Part shown: positions 1 through 7,655 of the stretch, one piece after another | How positions within the stretch are numbered: the first letter of the stretch is position 1 | How the letters are laid out: each line of letters starts with the position of its first letter | Position numbers and translations under genes: made by a program | Assembly (NCBI GenBank): GCA_002327255.1 | Contig: DCUM01000069.1 | Location: 1 to 25,075, forward strand | DNA length: 25,075 nt | Direction: 5' to 3' | Origin: a bacterium UBA2214 | GTDB taxonomy: Bacteria; Zhuqueibacterota; Zhuqueibacteria; Residuimicrobiales; Residuimicrobiaceae | The notes under the pieces: generated by a model | The model's database searches: none | Seen by the model: only the letters and a program-made list of their open reading frames with translations | What the model was told of the DNA's origin: nothing

Positions 1-1
1 C

Positions 2-53
2 AGGCACTCGATGCTCAGCGCCGCGATTCAGCCCGAGCGCAGCGAGGGCTGAA
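2..53. repeat. REP-like hairpin repeat, copy 1
   Basis: Bases 2-52 match 23824-23874 with only three differences in 51. The copy contains a perfect 8-bp inverted repeat, TTCAGCCC (27-34) and GGGCTGAA (46-53), around the 11-base loop GAGCGCAGCGA. It lies at the window edge, so the element may extend to the left. The dispersed, non-coding, hairpin-forming nature is like bacterial REP elements; the family is not one I can name. Confidence 0.75.
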
Positions 54-183
54 CAAATGATTATGCAGTTTCTGAATTTTCTGAAAGATAGACAAAAAAC
101 TGACCTGGCGCAAGAAATTAGTTGCCTTTTTGAAATACTCTGTATATGGTAATGATATGCAGATAAAGTATATCATGCAATAG

Positions 184-597
184 CTGCCTGATAGTATCAA
201 ATTTCCCTGCTCGGCATGCCTGGCCAAACAACGCATTCCACAATCCCTGATCACCAGCTACCTGAACTGGCTGCAGAACGATCGCGACTTTTGCCATGCT
301 CACGCGCTCCCCGCTGGATTGCACCCAACTCTCCCGCCCTCTTTGTTCAGCTTGAAAAACGTAACGGATGAACAGGCCAAACAAGCCCGGCACGCCATCA
401 CGCTTTTTTATGAGCTTGCCGATTCGCCAAAATCTGAAAATTCTACAAGCACCACGAAACACCATCAATCCCGGCCGGCACTCCCGGGCCGCCCTCGTCG
501 AAGGGCTTTTCAGGAAAAGTTCCCGGAATGCGCTTTCTGCCACCACACCACCCGCTTCAACTTGGCAACCTCCGCGCCCGCAGAGAGTTATGAATAG
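184..597 (+). pseudogene. Decayed N-terminal piece of a tyrosine recombinase (integron-integrase/phage-integrase like)
   Basis: The reading frame opened after the stop at 181-183 has an integrase core-binding (SAM-like) flavour between about 232 and 420: SYLNWLQNDRDFCHA, then LPPSLFSLKNVTDEQAKQAR and HAITLFYEL. This matches the N-terminal helices of site-specific integrases of the integron type, where an xxQARxAxxLFYE helix ends the domain. After about 423 the frame continues to a stop at 595-597 with low-complexity, Arg- and Ser-rich sequence that looks non-coding. No good start codon or ribosome site precedes it, and the catalytic domain (R, HxxR, Y) is absent from the window. I read it as a relic. 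The family assignment rests on pattern memory, so moderate to low certainty. Confidence 0.4.
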
Positions 598-740
598 ACC
601 CTGCTGGCTCGCTTAAAAATATCCGAACAAATCATCAGTCTCGCAGCCGCCCCCCGATACAAGTCCCTTCTGCCCTATTTTACTCTTTTAGTTCATGATA
701 GGGTTCTCACAACGACGGTGCTTCACGGTATATCCCGAAC
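598..740. other. Non-coding spacer
   Basis: This stretch lies between the integrase relic and the terminator of the OPT transporter gene. I see no gene, RNA or repeat in it. Confidence 0.5.
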
Positions 741-780
741 AAAAAACCCCGGGGTCGCTGTAAAAACGACACCCGGGGTT
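741..780 (-). terminator. Rho-independent terminator of the OPT transporter gene
   Basis: Read on the minus strand, a GC-rich stem (right arm 767-780, left arm 745-757, nine contiguous pairs AACCCCGGG/CCCGGGGTT plus three more after a small internal loop) is followed directly by a run of six T (complement of 741-746). It starts 46 bases past the stop codon of the transporter gene. Confidence 0.85.
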
Positions 781-825
781 GATGGATTTGCCAGGATAAC
801 CGCAAAGAGGGGGAATGACGGGGTG

Positions 826-2859
826 TTACATCACCGCGCTCGGGGGAGCCGGTTCATCCGCCCGGCCGGCATTGCGGACCGGGACGCGCACCAGATACCA
901 GCCGATGAAGAGCAGCACCCCAAGGCTGATGTAGAACGGCAGCGGCAGGAAGCCAAACAGGCCCGGCAGAAAACCGCCGTACTTGACATCGAGCACGGCC
1001 AGCAGCGCAAACAGGAGTCCGATCAGCGCCTCCCCGGCGATCAAGCCCGCCGCCAGCAAGACGCCGGTGTTCTCGACCCGCGCTTTCTGCGCCTCGTTGT
1101 GCTTTCTCGCTTCTCCCGCCTTTTCGACGACGCCCTTGATCACGCCGCCGATAAAAATCGCAAAGGTGGTCTCCAGCGGCAGATACATGCCGACGCTGAC
1201 CAGCATCGGGCTGCGCACCTGCATGAGAATGAAACCGAGTCCCATCAGCATGCCGACGATGATCAGGGGCCACGCCATATCACCCTGGACGATGCCCTGG
1301 GAGAGCAGCGCCATCAGACTCGCTTGCGGCGCGGGATATTTCTCACCGCCGAGTCCCATGCCGCCGGTTTTGATGTCGCCCTCATGCAGCAGAATGATGG
1401 GCAGAAACATGACAAAGGAGGCCAGGGCGACGCCGATGAGGTCGCCGATCTGCATCTTCCACGGCGTGCCGCCGAGGATGTGCCCCACCTTGAGGTCCTG
1501 CAGCATTTCACCGGCCACGGCCGCGGCCACGCAAACCACCGCGGCGACGCCGATAACCGCAGCGACGCCCGGCGTGCCCTTCATGCCTAGCAGCACCATC
1601 AACAGGGCGGCGATCAGCAGGGTGGAAAGCGTCAGGCCGCTGATCGGATTGTTGCTGGAGCCGATGATGCCCACCAGATAACCGGAAACAGCCGCGAAGA
1701 AGAATCCCGCAACAATCATCACAATCATCGCCACCAGGGCCGCAAAGACATTTTGCGCGAAAAAGTAATAGATGAAAAAGGTGGCGATGGAGGTGAGGAG
1801 AATGCCAAGGGAAATCTGCTTAAAGCTCAAATCTTTTTCCGTGCGCACAACGGTGTGTTCACCGGTCGCCGCCTTCCTGACATCGCCAACGGAGCGTTTC
1901 AGACCGATGGCCAGGCTTTTACGCATCTTGAACAACGTGTATCCCGCGCTCATCAACATGCCGCCGATGGCGATGGGACGGACGATGTAGCGCCACACGT
2001 TCCGCGCCATCTCGACCCAGGTGCCGGTTTCGGCCTCGCCGGCGGGCAGCAGGCTCGGTCCGATGAAGTAGGTGAGGATGGGCACGAAAAGACCCCAGGC
2101 CAGCAGGCCGCCGCTGAAGTTGAGCGAAGCCAGTTTGGGGCCGATGATATAGCCGACGCCGATGTAGGCCGGGCTGATGCCGGGCGAGGAGAGCAGCATG
2201 CCGCTCTGTGCGGCCGCTTCGCCGCTGCCGCGCAGATCGATGAGTTTTTTGCCAAAGGTGACAAAGTGCTCCCAGGAACTTTTGAAAATATTGAACTGGA
2301 TCAGCGCCTGAATGAAGGCGCCGATGCCCATGGCGCCAAAGAGGAACTTGGCGCCGGTGCCGCCCGAGCGTCCCGCCTTGTGGATTTCAGCGGCCGCCAC
2401 CGATTCGGGGAAGGGCAGTTCGGTGTCTTCCACCATGACGCGGCGCAGCAGCGCGACGAACATGATGCCGAGCACACCGCCGACGAGCATGATGATGGAA
2501 GAGATGAGATAATTTTGAACCGTGAAAAAGTTGGGATACCAGATTTTGGCGATGAAGAAGGCGGGCAAGGTGAAGATGGCGCCGGCCGCCACCGATTCGC
2601 CGATGGAACCCACGGTTCGCGCCATGTTCTCCTCAAGGATGTTGCCCTTGAAGAGCCGCAGAAAGGCCATGCCGATGACCGCCGCGGGATAGGTGGCGGC
2701 GATGGTCATGCCGGCCTTCAGGCCGAGATAGGCGTTGGCCGCGCCCAGCACCACGCACATGATGAGGCCGAGCAGCAGCGCCTTGAGCGTGAATTCCTTG
2801 AGATTCTTCTCCGCCGGAACATAGGGTTTGTAGGAAAGTCCGGGTTTTCCCTCTGCCAT
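826..2859 (-). CDS. OPT-family oligopeptide transporter
   Basis: A 677-residue, very hydrophobic inner-membrane protein with about 14-16 membrane segments. The N-terminal part (KEFTLKALLLGLIMCVV, then NAYLGLKAGMTIAATYPAAVIGMAF) and the EENMARTVGSIGESVAAGAIF stretch are typical of the bacterial oligopeptide transporter (OPT) family, which imports small peptides or metal-chelate compounds in symport with protons. A polar loop lies near residues 315-350. Length fits bacterial members (about 600-700 residues). The start is well set by AGGAGG (complement of 2866-2871) six bases upstream. It has its own promoter (2969-2997) and terminator (741-780), so it is a single-gene unit, next to a peptidase-racemase operon on the same strand; peptide uptake is therefore plausible. 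The substrate cannot be read from sequence. Confidence 0.92.
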   Translation of the reverse strand: MAEGKPGLSYKPYVPAEKNLKEFTLKALLLGLIMCVVLGAANAYLGLKAGMTIAATYPAAVIGMAFLRLFKGNILEENMARTVGSIGESVAAGAIFTLPAFFIAKIWYPNFFTVQNYLISSIIMLVGGVLGIMFVALLRRVMVEDTELPFPESVAAAEIHKAGRSGGTGAKFLFGAMGIGAFIQALIQFNIFKSSWEHFVTFGKKLIDLRGSGEAAAQSGMLLSSPGISPAYIGVGYIIGPKLASLNFSGGLLAWGLFVPILTYFIGPSLLPAGEAETGTWVEMARNVWRYIVRPIAIGGMLMSAGYTLFKMRKSLAIGLKRSVGDVRKAATGEHTVVRTEKDLSFKQISLGILLTSIATFFIYYFFAQNVFAALVAMIVMIVAGFFFAAVSGYLVGIIGSSNNPISGLTLSTLLIAALLMVLLGMKGTPGVAAVIGVAAVVCVAAAVAGEMLQDLKVGHILGGTPWKMQIGDLIGVALASFVMFLPIILLHEGDIKTGGMGLGGEKYPAPQASLMALLSQGIVQGDMAWPLIIVGMLMGLGFILMQVRSPMLVSVGMYLPLETTFAIFIGGVIKGVVEKAGEARKHNEAQKARVENTGVLLAAGLIAGEALIGLLFALLAVLDVKYGGFLPGLFGFLPLPFYISLGVLLFIGWYLVRVPVRNAGRADEPAPPSAVM

Positions 2860-2968
2860 GGTTTTCCTCCTGGGATGGGATGAGTGTTATTATCAAACGC
2901 TGTTAAATTTGGATCGAAAAGAGCCGGTGTAAAGCCTGGCTGATGGTCGTGATGCAAAACAATGGAGA

Positions 2969-2997
2969 AAAATAGCCAATCGACGGGTCAAAATCAA
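2969..2997 (-). promoter_or_regulatory. Predicted sigma-70-type promoter for the OPT gene
   Basis: On the minus strand, TTGATT (2997-2992), a 17-base spacer and TATTTT (2974-2969). The same TTGnnn-N17-TAnnTT layout recurs upstream of other genes in this window. Predicted start of transcription is near 2962, giving a leader of about 100 bases. Confidence 0.55.
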
Positions 2998-3074
2998 CAT
3001 AATTTAATCAAATCGGAACGAATTGAACAAATCGCAGCACAAAGAACTTAATCTGCAGCCAGTAATGTCCCAGT

Positions 3075-3170
3075 ATCCACCCGGATTCGGTGTTATCAAG
3101 CTAAACCGGTAACCCGAAGGGTGGCCGATTTCCTGATGAGTTTGCCAGTTAACACCGAATCCGGGATCCA
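3075..3170. mobile_element. MITE-like element, 86 bp, with 5-bp target duplication
   Basis: Perfect 16-bp terminal inverted repeats, CCCGGATTCGGTGTTA at 3080-3095 and its complement at 3150-3165, enclose 54 bp with no coding capacity. The 5-mer ATCCA sits directly outside both ends (3075-3079 and 3166-3170), as expected of a target-site duplication. This is the structure of a miniature inverted-repeat transposable element moved by a transposase elsewhere. No parent transposase is in the window and I cannot name the IS family. An alternative is a long hairpin with regulatory function between the racemase operon and the OPT gene. Confidence 0.7.
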
Positions 3171-3297
3171 CAACAAGACGATATAAGCGTATTAAAATGC
3201 GCTCCAAAGCAGACGATTTATTTTGAAATCGATCCCCGGTTATTAGGGCCTCTCATATAATACCATAGGAGATCATATTATTCATAACGTTGGGACA

Positions 3298-4047
3298 CTA
3301 CTGATCTTCAGCAAAAGCGCACTTCCCCGACTCCGGGCTCTCCTCCACCGCATACCCGGCCAATGTGACCGCGTGACGGGCGAGGATGCGCAGCGGACAG
3401 GCCAGGGTGAAATCCAGCACCCCTTCACCCAATACAAAAGAGATCTCGGTGCAGCCGGCGATGATGATCCGGGCGCCCTGCTCTGTCAGCCCCCGCGCTG
3501 CGGCGATCAATATTTCGCGCGGCTGCTCCCTGTTTCCGGCCTTGATGCCCGCTGCGCCGTAAATGGCCGACATGATCGTCTCCCGGCCCTGCGGCGGGGG
3601 CACGAGGAGTTCCAATCCCTGTCCGGCAAAATGCTGACGGTACAAACCCGCGTGATAGGTGCCCTGCGTCGCCAGCAGGCCGCAGGTTACGCCCTTGCCA
3701 TACTGTGTCTTGATCGATTCGGCCGCAGCCGCGATCATGTCGACGACGGGGATGCGCAGGCTTTTCTGCAGCGCATCGATAAAATAGTGCGCGGCATTGC
3801 AGGGGATGAGGATGAAATCCGCGCCCATGCGCTGCAGCAGTTCGGCCGAACGGCGCATCTCCGGGAGCGGGTCCTCCCCGCGGCCGAGAATCCACGCCGA
3901 GCGGTCGGGTATGGCGGGCCGGTTGTCTATGAGTATGTGAATGTGCTCCTGGTCGCTGCGCGCCGCCGTGTTGCGGATGATCTGTGAAAAGAGATACGCC
4001 GTGGCCTCCGGTCCCATGCCGCCGAGAATGCCGATGCACTTTTTCAT
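3298..4047 (-). CDS. Aspartate/glutamate racemase family protein
   Basis: A 249-residue cytoplasmic PLP-independent amino-acid racemase. It opens with the family hallmark IGILGGMGPEATAYLF. The two catalytic cysteines, which act as the acid/base pair on either face of the substrate, are present in their usual contexts: Cys83 in IPCNAAHYF and Cys199 in IIAGCTEISF. Length is a little above the usual 230-240. The start ATG (4047-4045) overlaps the stop of the upstream peptidase gene by four bases (ATGA), so the two are translationally coupled. The pairing with a DmpA-type peptidase suggests conversion of D- or L-Asp/Glu released from peptides; whether Asp, Glu or another amino acid is used cannot be told. 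Longer in-frame extension upstream is an overlap with the peptidase gene and is not needed. Confidence 0.88.
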   Translation of the reverse strand: MKKCIGILGGMGPEATAYLFSQIIRNTAARSDQEHIHILIDNRPAIPDRSAWILGRGEDPLPEMRRSAELLQRMGADFILIPCNAAHYFIDALQKSLRIPVVDMIAAAAESIKTQYGKGVTCGLLATQGTYHAGLYRQHFAGQGLELLVPPPQGRETIMSAIYGAAGIKAGNREQPREILIAAARGLTEQGARIIIAGCTEISFVLGEGVLDFTLACPLRILARHAVTLAGYAVEESPESGKCAFAEDQ

Positions 4048-5201
4048 GGCCGGCGTCCGAACCTGGCGAAAATCTCCCTGACCCGATCGAGCGGCAGCAC
4101 CGGCACGGTGTGCCCTTGCCAGCCGCTGATGGGTGTGGCGCAGAAGAGCGAATGGTAGATGGCCTCTTCCGTGGCCTCGATGACGGCGAGAAAAAGCGGA
4201 CTCATCGCCTCGTTGGCAAGCAATGGGTAAAACGCCGCTTCCAAGCCGCGTTCCCGGATGCGCAGATCGGGATGGGTCGAGAAGGCCACCACATAGTCGC
4301 CGCTGCCGTTGGCGGCGATGCCGCCGGTGCGCGCCAGGCCGAGCATGGCGCGGGCGGCGAGCCGTTCGAGGTTGCGCGCATCGATGGGTGCGTCCGTGGC
4401 CACCACCATCATGCACGAGCCATCCGCGCTGCCGTTGTCGATCTCTTTCTTTAAATAGTAGGTGCCCAATTCCGCGCCCACCGGCACGCCGGCGATCTGC
4501 AGCACGCCGGAATAGTTGGTTTGCACCAGTACGCCCACGGTGTAGCCGCCGAGTTTTTCCGGGATCACCCGCGAAGCGGTGCCGATGCCACCCTTGAAGC
4601 CGAAACAGATCGTACCGGTGCCGGCGCCGACGCTGCCCTCCGCGGGTCTGGCGCCGCTGGCCGCCTCGATGGCCGCGATGATGTGACCTGGAGTGACGGA
4701 AAACTTGCGGATGTTGTTGAGCCAGCCGTCGTTGGTCTCCCCGACCACGGGATTGAGCGAACGCACTGATTCATTACCCGGCAGGGCCAGGGTGTATTCG
4801 ATGAGCCCCTGACAGGCGGCGGGCACGGCGAGGGTGTTGGTGAGGATGATGGGCGTTTCGATGTTGCCCAGCTCCCGGACCTGGGTATACCCGGCCAATT
4901 TGCCAAAGCCGTTGCCGGCATGAATCGCCGCCGGGACTTTTTCGCGAAAAAGATTGCCGCCGTGGGGCAGGATGGCGGTGACGCCGGTGCGCACTTCCTC
5001 GCCCTCGATCAGCGTCACCTGGCCCACCAGAACGCCGTTGACATCGGTGATGGCATTGGCCGGACCGGGGGGCAGCACGCCTGTCTTCAAGTTGAAGCAT
5101 GGCAGGCTCTTTGGCTGCGCCTGCAGGGAACCGCCTGCAAAAAGGATGGCGCAGAGCAAGAGGCATCTCGCAATTGACAAATCAATGCATGTGTTCATCA
5201 T
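4044..5201 (-). CDS. P1-family (DmpA-like) aminopeptidase, secreted
   Basis: A 385-residue protein of the P1 family of self-processing N-terminal-nucleophile hydrolases (DmpA D-/L-aminopeptidase, beta-peptidyl aminopeptidase BapA). Family signatures are NAITDVNGVLVGQVT near the N terminus, ETPIILTNTLAVP around residues 115-127, and the processing site EGSVGAGTG, in which Ser190 would become the new N-terminal nucleophile. Residues 1-29 form a signal peptide ending in SLQAQ, so it probably works in the periplasm. ATG at 5201 (or the next ATG at 5198) has GGAAAG just upstream; an extension further upstream would place charged residues before the signal peptide and is unlikely. It is first in a two-gene operon with the racemase, behind a promoter at 5272-5300. 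The family acts on peptides with D-, beta- or small N-terminal residues; the exact substrate is unknown. Confidence 0.9.
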   Translation of the reverse strand: MMNTCIDLSIARCLLLCAILFAGGSLQAQPKSLPCFNLKTGVLPPGPANAITDVNGVLVGQVTLIEGEEVRTGVTAILPHGGNLFREKVPAAIHAGNGFGKLAGYTQVRELGNIETPIILTNTLAVPAACQGLIEYTLALPGNESVRSLNPVVGETNDGWLNNIRKFSVTPGHIIAAIEAASGARPAEGSVGAGTGTICFGFKGGIGTASRVIPEKLGGYTVGVLVQTNYSGVLQIAGVPVGAELGTYYLKKEIDNGSADGSCMMVVATDAPIDARNLERLAARAMLGLARTGGIAANGSGDYVVAFSTHPDLRIRERGLEAAFYPLLANEAMSPLFLAVIEATEEAIYHSLFCATPISGWQGHTVPVLPLDRVREIFARFGRRP

Positions 5202-5271
5202 GGGCTTTCCGGATTGATAAAAGACCTTCTCATGAGTCTGTGTGGTCACGGGGAACGACAAACTTGCGGGA

Positions 5272-5300
5272 AAATTAGTCAATCAGGGGACGAAAAACAA
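5272..5300 (-). promoter_or_regulatory. Predicted promoter of the peptidase-racemase operon
   Basis: On the minus strand, TTGTTT (5300-5295), 17 bases, TAATTT (5277-5272). The identical pair of hexamers with identical spacing occurs upstream of the secreted protein gene at 9542-11074. Predicted leader of about 64 bases. Confidence 0.55.
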
Positions 5301-5301
5301 G

Positions 5302-5530
5302 AAAAATCACCTGCGCATGGCCGGGATCGGGAGATTGAGAGAGGACCGGAATCGCGAAATAACGATATAACCAGGATCGCGAGAGTAACAGAGGACCGGA
5401 ATCGTTAAAATCACCGGCGCATCACCGGAAATGCGAGAGGACGAGACAGCCGGGATCACGAGAGGACCGGGATCGGTTAAATCACCGGTGCATGGCCGGG
5501 ATCTCGAGATGCAGAGATGGCCGGGAACAG
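5302..5530. repeat. Degenerate tandem repeat array, 25/29-bp units
   Basis: Successive units begin CCGG(G/A)ATC at 5321, 5346, 5371, 5396, 5425, 5450, 5467, 5496 and 5521. Unit lengths are 25, 25, 25, 29, 25, 17, 29 and 25 bp. The 29-bp type ends in a TTAAAATCACCGGCGCAT-like tail, and a similar tail (5303-5320) precedes the first unit, giving a higher-order pattern. Units of the 25-bp type carry GCGAGAG- and AGAGG-like parts. No plausible protein or start site is present. The array fills the spacer between the divergent peptidase and Na/Pi promoters. Confidence 0.8.
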
Positions 5531-5642
5531 AGCCTCTCACCAGCGATTTCATGGTGCCGGATGACCGGCATGACGGGGATTGTGCCCTTCCCGGGGAGCG
5601 CAACCGCCACACCGCCGGCACACCCCTCTACCCTCTTTTGGC

Positions 5643-5671
5643 TTGACCGCTACCGCACAAAATGGTATATT
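5643..5671 (+). promoter_or_regulatory. Predicted promoter of the Na/Pi cotransporter gene
   Basis: TTGACC (5643-5648), 17 bases, TATATT (5666-5671), with TGG directly before the second hexamer (extended -10). Predicted transcription start is near 5678, giving a leader of about 150 bases that contains the nested stem at 5730-5797. Confidence 0.65.
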
Positions 5672-5729
5672 CCACAAAATGGCGCGCTACGCTGACAGAA
5701 AACAAATGGAATAAAGCATCTCCTGAACG

Positions 5730-5797
5730 GGGCGATTCATCACCCTCCCGGAATCTGTGCGCTTTCGGGAGGGTGTGACATCGGGAAGAAATCGCCC
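5730..5797 (+). promoter_or_regulatory. Nested stem in the 5' leader of the Na/Pi gene
   Basis: Outer stem GGGCGATT (5730-5737) with AATCGCCC (5790-5797), perfect over 8 bp, encloses an inner stem CACCCTCCCG (5741-5750) with CGGGAGGGTG (5766-5775). The structure ends 29 bases before the start codon. It is in the expected transcript and could be an attenuator, an RNA-binding site or a riboswitch-like leader; it does not match a class I can name, and there is no T-run to make it a simple terminator. Confidence 0.5.
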
Positions 5798-5826
5798 GAT
5801 TCAGTAATGATAAGGATTGGCTGACC

Positions 5827-7479
5827 ATGGCTGACTTTGATGGATGGAAATTTCTCGCCGGACTCGGTATTTTTCTCTTTGGCATGTTCATGATGGAGGA
5901 GTCGATCAAGCTCCTCGCCGGGCGTTCCTTCAAAAAATTGATCCGCAGGTATACCGGCACGCGTTTCCGCGGCTTGCTGACGGGTCTGGTCAGCACCACC
6001 ATATTGCAGAGCAGTTCCGCGGTTTCGCTCATGGTGCTCGCCTTTGTCGGCGCCGGACTCATCGCCCTTCAAAACGCCATCGCGGTGCTGATGGGCAGCA
6101 TGGTCGGCACGACCATTACGGCATGGATCGTGGCAGTCTTTGGATTCAAGTTCAAAATCGACGCCTTCGCCCTGCCGTTGATCGGCGCTGGCGGTCTGGG
6201 ATTGATCTTTTTTTCGCGCTCTGCCCGCTACGTCCATATCAGCAAACTGTGTGCGGCGTTCGGATTTCTCTTCCTCGGCCTCGACTATATGAAAATCAGC
6301 GTCGAGAATCTGGCCGCCTCCATGGACCTCGCCGCGCTGCCGGATTTTGGCCTCTGGGTTTACGTCCTGGCCGGCATCGTGATGACCGCCGTCATGCAGT
6401 CGAGTTCCGCCACCATCGCCATCATCCTCACCACCCTTTTTTCCGGTATCATCGACTTTAGCCAGGCGGCGGCCATGGTCATCGGCGCCAATGTCGGAAC
6501 GACGGTGACCATCCTGCTGGGCGCCATCGGCGGCATTCCGGCCAAAAAGCAGACCGCTCTTAGCGCCGTAATCTTTAACCTGGGCACCGCCGTGGCGGTT
6601 TTGCCGCTGCTGCCTGTACTGTTCTGGATCATCCGCGGCGTTTTTCACCTCGAGGACAACGCCGTGCTGGGGATCGCCGCCTTTCACACCCTCTTCAATG
6701 TTCTGGGCGTGATGCTGTTCTTGCCAACCATCCCGCTCCTGGTGCGTTATCTGGAGCGCATTTTTCCCGAAAAACGTGTCGTTCTGACGCGCTATCTGCA
6801 CAACACCAGCACAGAGGTGCCGGAAGCGGCCGTGGCCGCCTTGCGCAAGGAAGTCCGGCATCAGCTCCATCTCTCCATGCACTATATCGCCGCACTCTAT
6901 GCGATTCCAGCGCCAGGGCAGGAGCGCGACCAGGGTCTCCCGTCGCACCGTTCAGCCGCTCGCCCGGGGATCACCTATGAGGAACTGGCGGCTTATCATG
7001 CACAAATATTTTCTTTTTATGCGCAATTGCAAACAGCAGACATCACCGAGTCAGAGGGGCGGGAAATGACTCAGGTCATTCGAGCGAGCCGCAGCATCAT
7101 GAATGCCGGTAAAAATTTTTACGAGCTGTCGAAAGAGATTGAAGAGTTCGGCGCAGATGATACGGCTTTTATGGTGGAAGCGTACGGGGCTCTCAAGGCG
7201 CGTCTGCAGCAGCTCGTCGGCCTCATCGATACTGTATTGCTGGAATGGCAAAAGAATACGGAGACGGGGACGTTGCAGCAATTCTTCCTGTCTGTGGAAG
7301 AGATGGACAAACAGTTTATTCAAGCCTGCTCGAGCGCCGTGGCGCGGGGTAAGGTCCGCGTCAACCAGGTCACAACGCTGCTGATGGTCAACCGGCTTTT
7401 CACCCAATCCAATCGCATGCTGGTGTTGAGCATGCAAGCGCTGGCGCAACAAAAGGATGCCGCACAGGATATTTTTTGA
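5827..7479 (+). CDS. Na/Pi cotransporter family protein with C-terminal PhoU-like domain
   Basis: A 550-residue inner-membrane protein of the NptA/YjbB type. The transporter part (residues 1 to about 320) holds the two inverted halves typical of the family, each marked by a QSSSA motif (residues 61-65 and 191-195) followed by GTT-containing segments (MVGTTITA; NVGTTVTI). The soluble part from about 330 to 550 is helical and resembles PhoU, as in many bacterial NptA-like proteins. Expected role is sodium-coupled phosphate movement across the inner membrane, often export for phosphate balance. ATG at 5827 gives the conserved GLGIFLFGMFMMEESIKLL start of the first half. The gene is alone, with promoter at 5643 and a structured leader. 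No clear terminator was found before the convergent sigma/anti-sigma operon. Confidence 0.92.
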   Translation: MADFDGWKFLAGLGIFLFGMFMMEESIKLLAGRSFKKLIRRYTGTRFRGLLTGLVSTTILQSSSAVSLMVLAFVGAGLIALQNAIAVLMGSMVGTTITAWIVAVFGFKFKIDAFALPLIGAGGLGLIFFSRSARYVHISKLCAAFGFLFLGLDYMKISVENLAASMDLAALPDFGLWVYVLAGIVMTAVMQSSSATIAIILTTLFSGIIDFSQAAAMVIGANVGTTVTILLGAIGGIPAKKQTALSAVIFNLGTAVAVLPLLPVLFWIIRGVFHLEDNAVLGIAAFHTLFNVLGVMLFLPTIPLLVRYLERIFPEKRVVLTRYLHNTSTEVPEAAVAALRKEVRHQLHLSMHYIAALYAIPAPGQERDQGLPSHRSAARPGITYEELAAYHAQIFSFYAQLQTADITESEGREMTQVIRASRSIMNAGKNFYELSKEIEEFGADDTAFMVEAYGALKARLQQLVGLIDTVLLEWQKNTETGTLQQFFLSVEEMDKQFIQACSSAVARGKVRVNQVTTLLMVNRLFTQSNRMLVLSMQALAQQKDAAQDIF

Positions 7480-7655
7480 ATCAGGCAACGACGATGCAGT
7501 CCCGGGCTGCCGGATGTGTTTTGCCAGGAATCATGAAACAGGATATGCGCTTCTGTCCACTTTGAAGAGGAAAGCGGCCGTCAGGATGGTGGCGTGGCCC
7601 GGGCGTGCGGAGCCGTTTTATTCTCCAAGGGGAATGAAAGGGCTTGCACCAGAAA

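Noticed and set aside
118..546. Minus-strand frame of 142 codons over the integrase relic
   Set aside because: No family resemblance and no ribosome site; the plus-strand reading explains the sequence better.
1753..2883. Long plus-strand open frame of 376 codons opposite the OPT gene
   Set aside because: Composition is Gly/Ala/Asp/His-rich without domain sense, no ribosome site, and it mirrors a well-supported gene. The same applies to the plus-strand frame at 718-1590.
3004..3207. Minus-strand frame of 67 codons over the MITE-like element
   Set aside because: It spans the inverted repeats and has no start signal; the open frame is a by-product of the repeat.
5302..5530. CRISPR array
   Set aside because: Units are degenerate and contiguous with no constant repeat plus unique spacer pattern, and no cas genes are present.
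5740..6948. Minus-strand open frame of 402 codons opposite the Na/Pi gene
   Set aside because: Low-complexity His/Asp/Gln-rich antisense shadow typical of GC-rich genes; no motifs.
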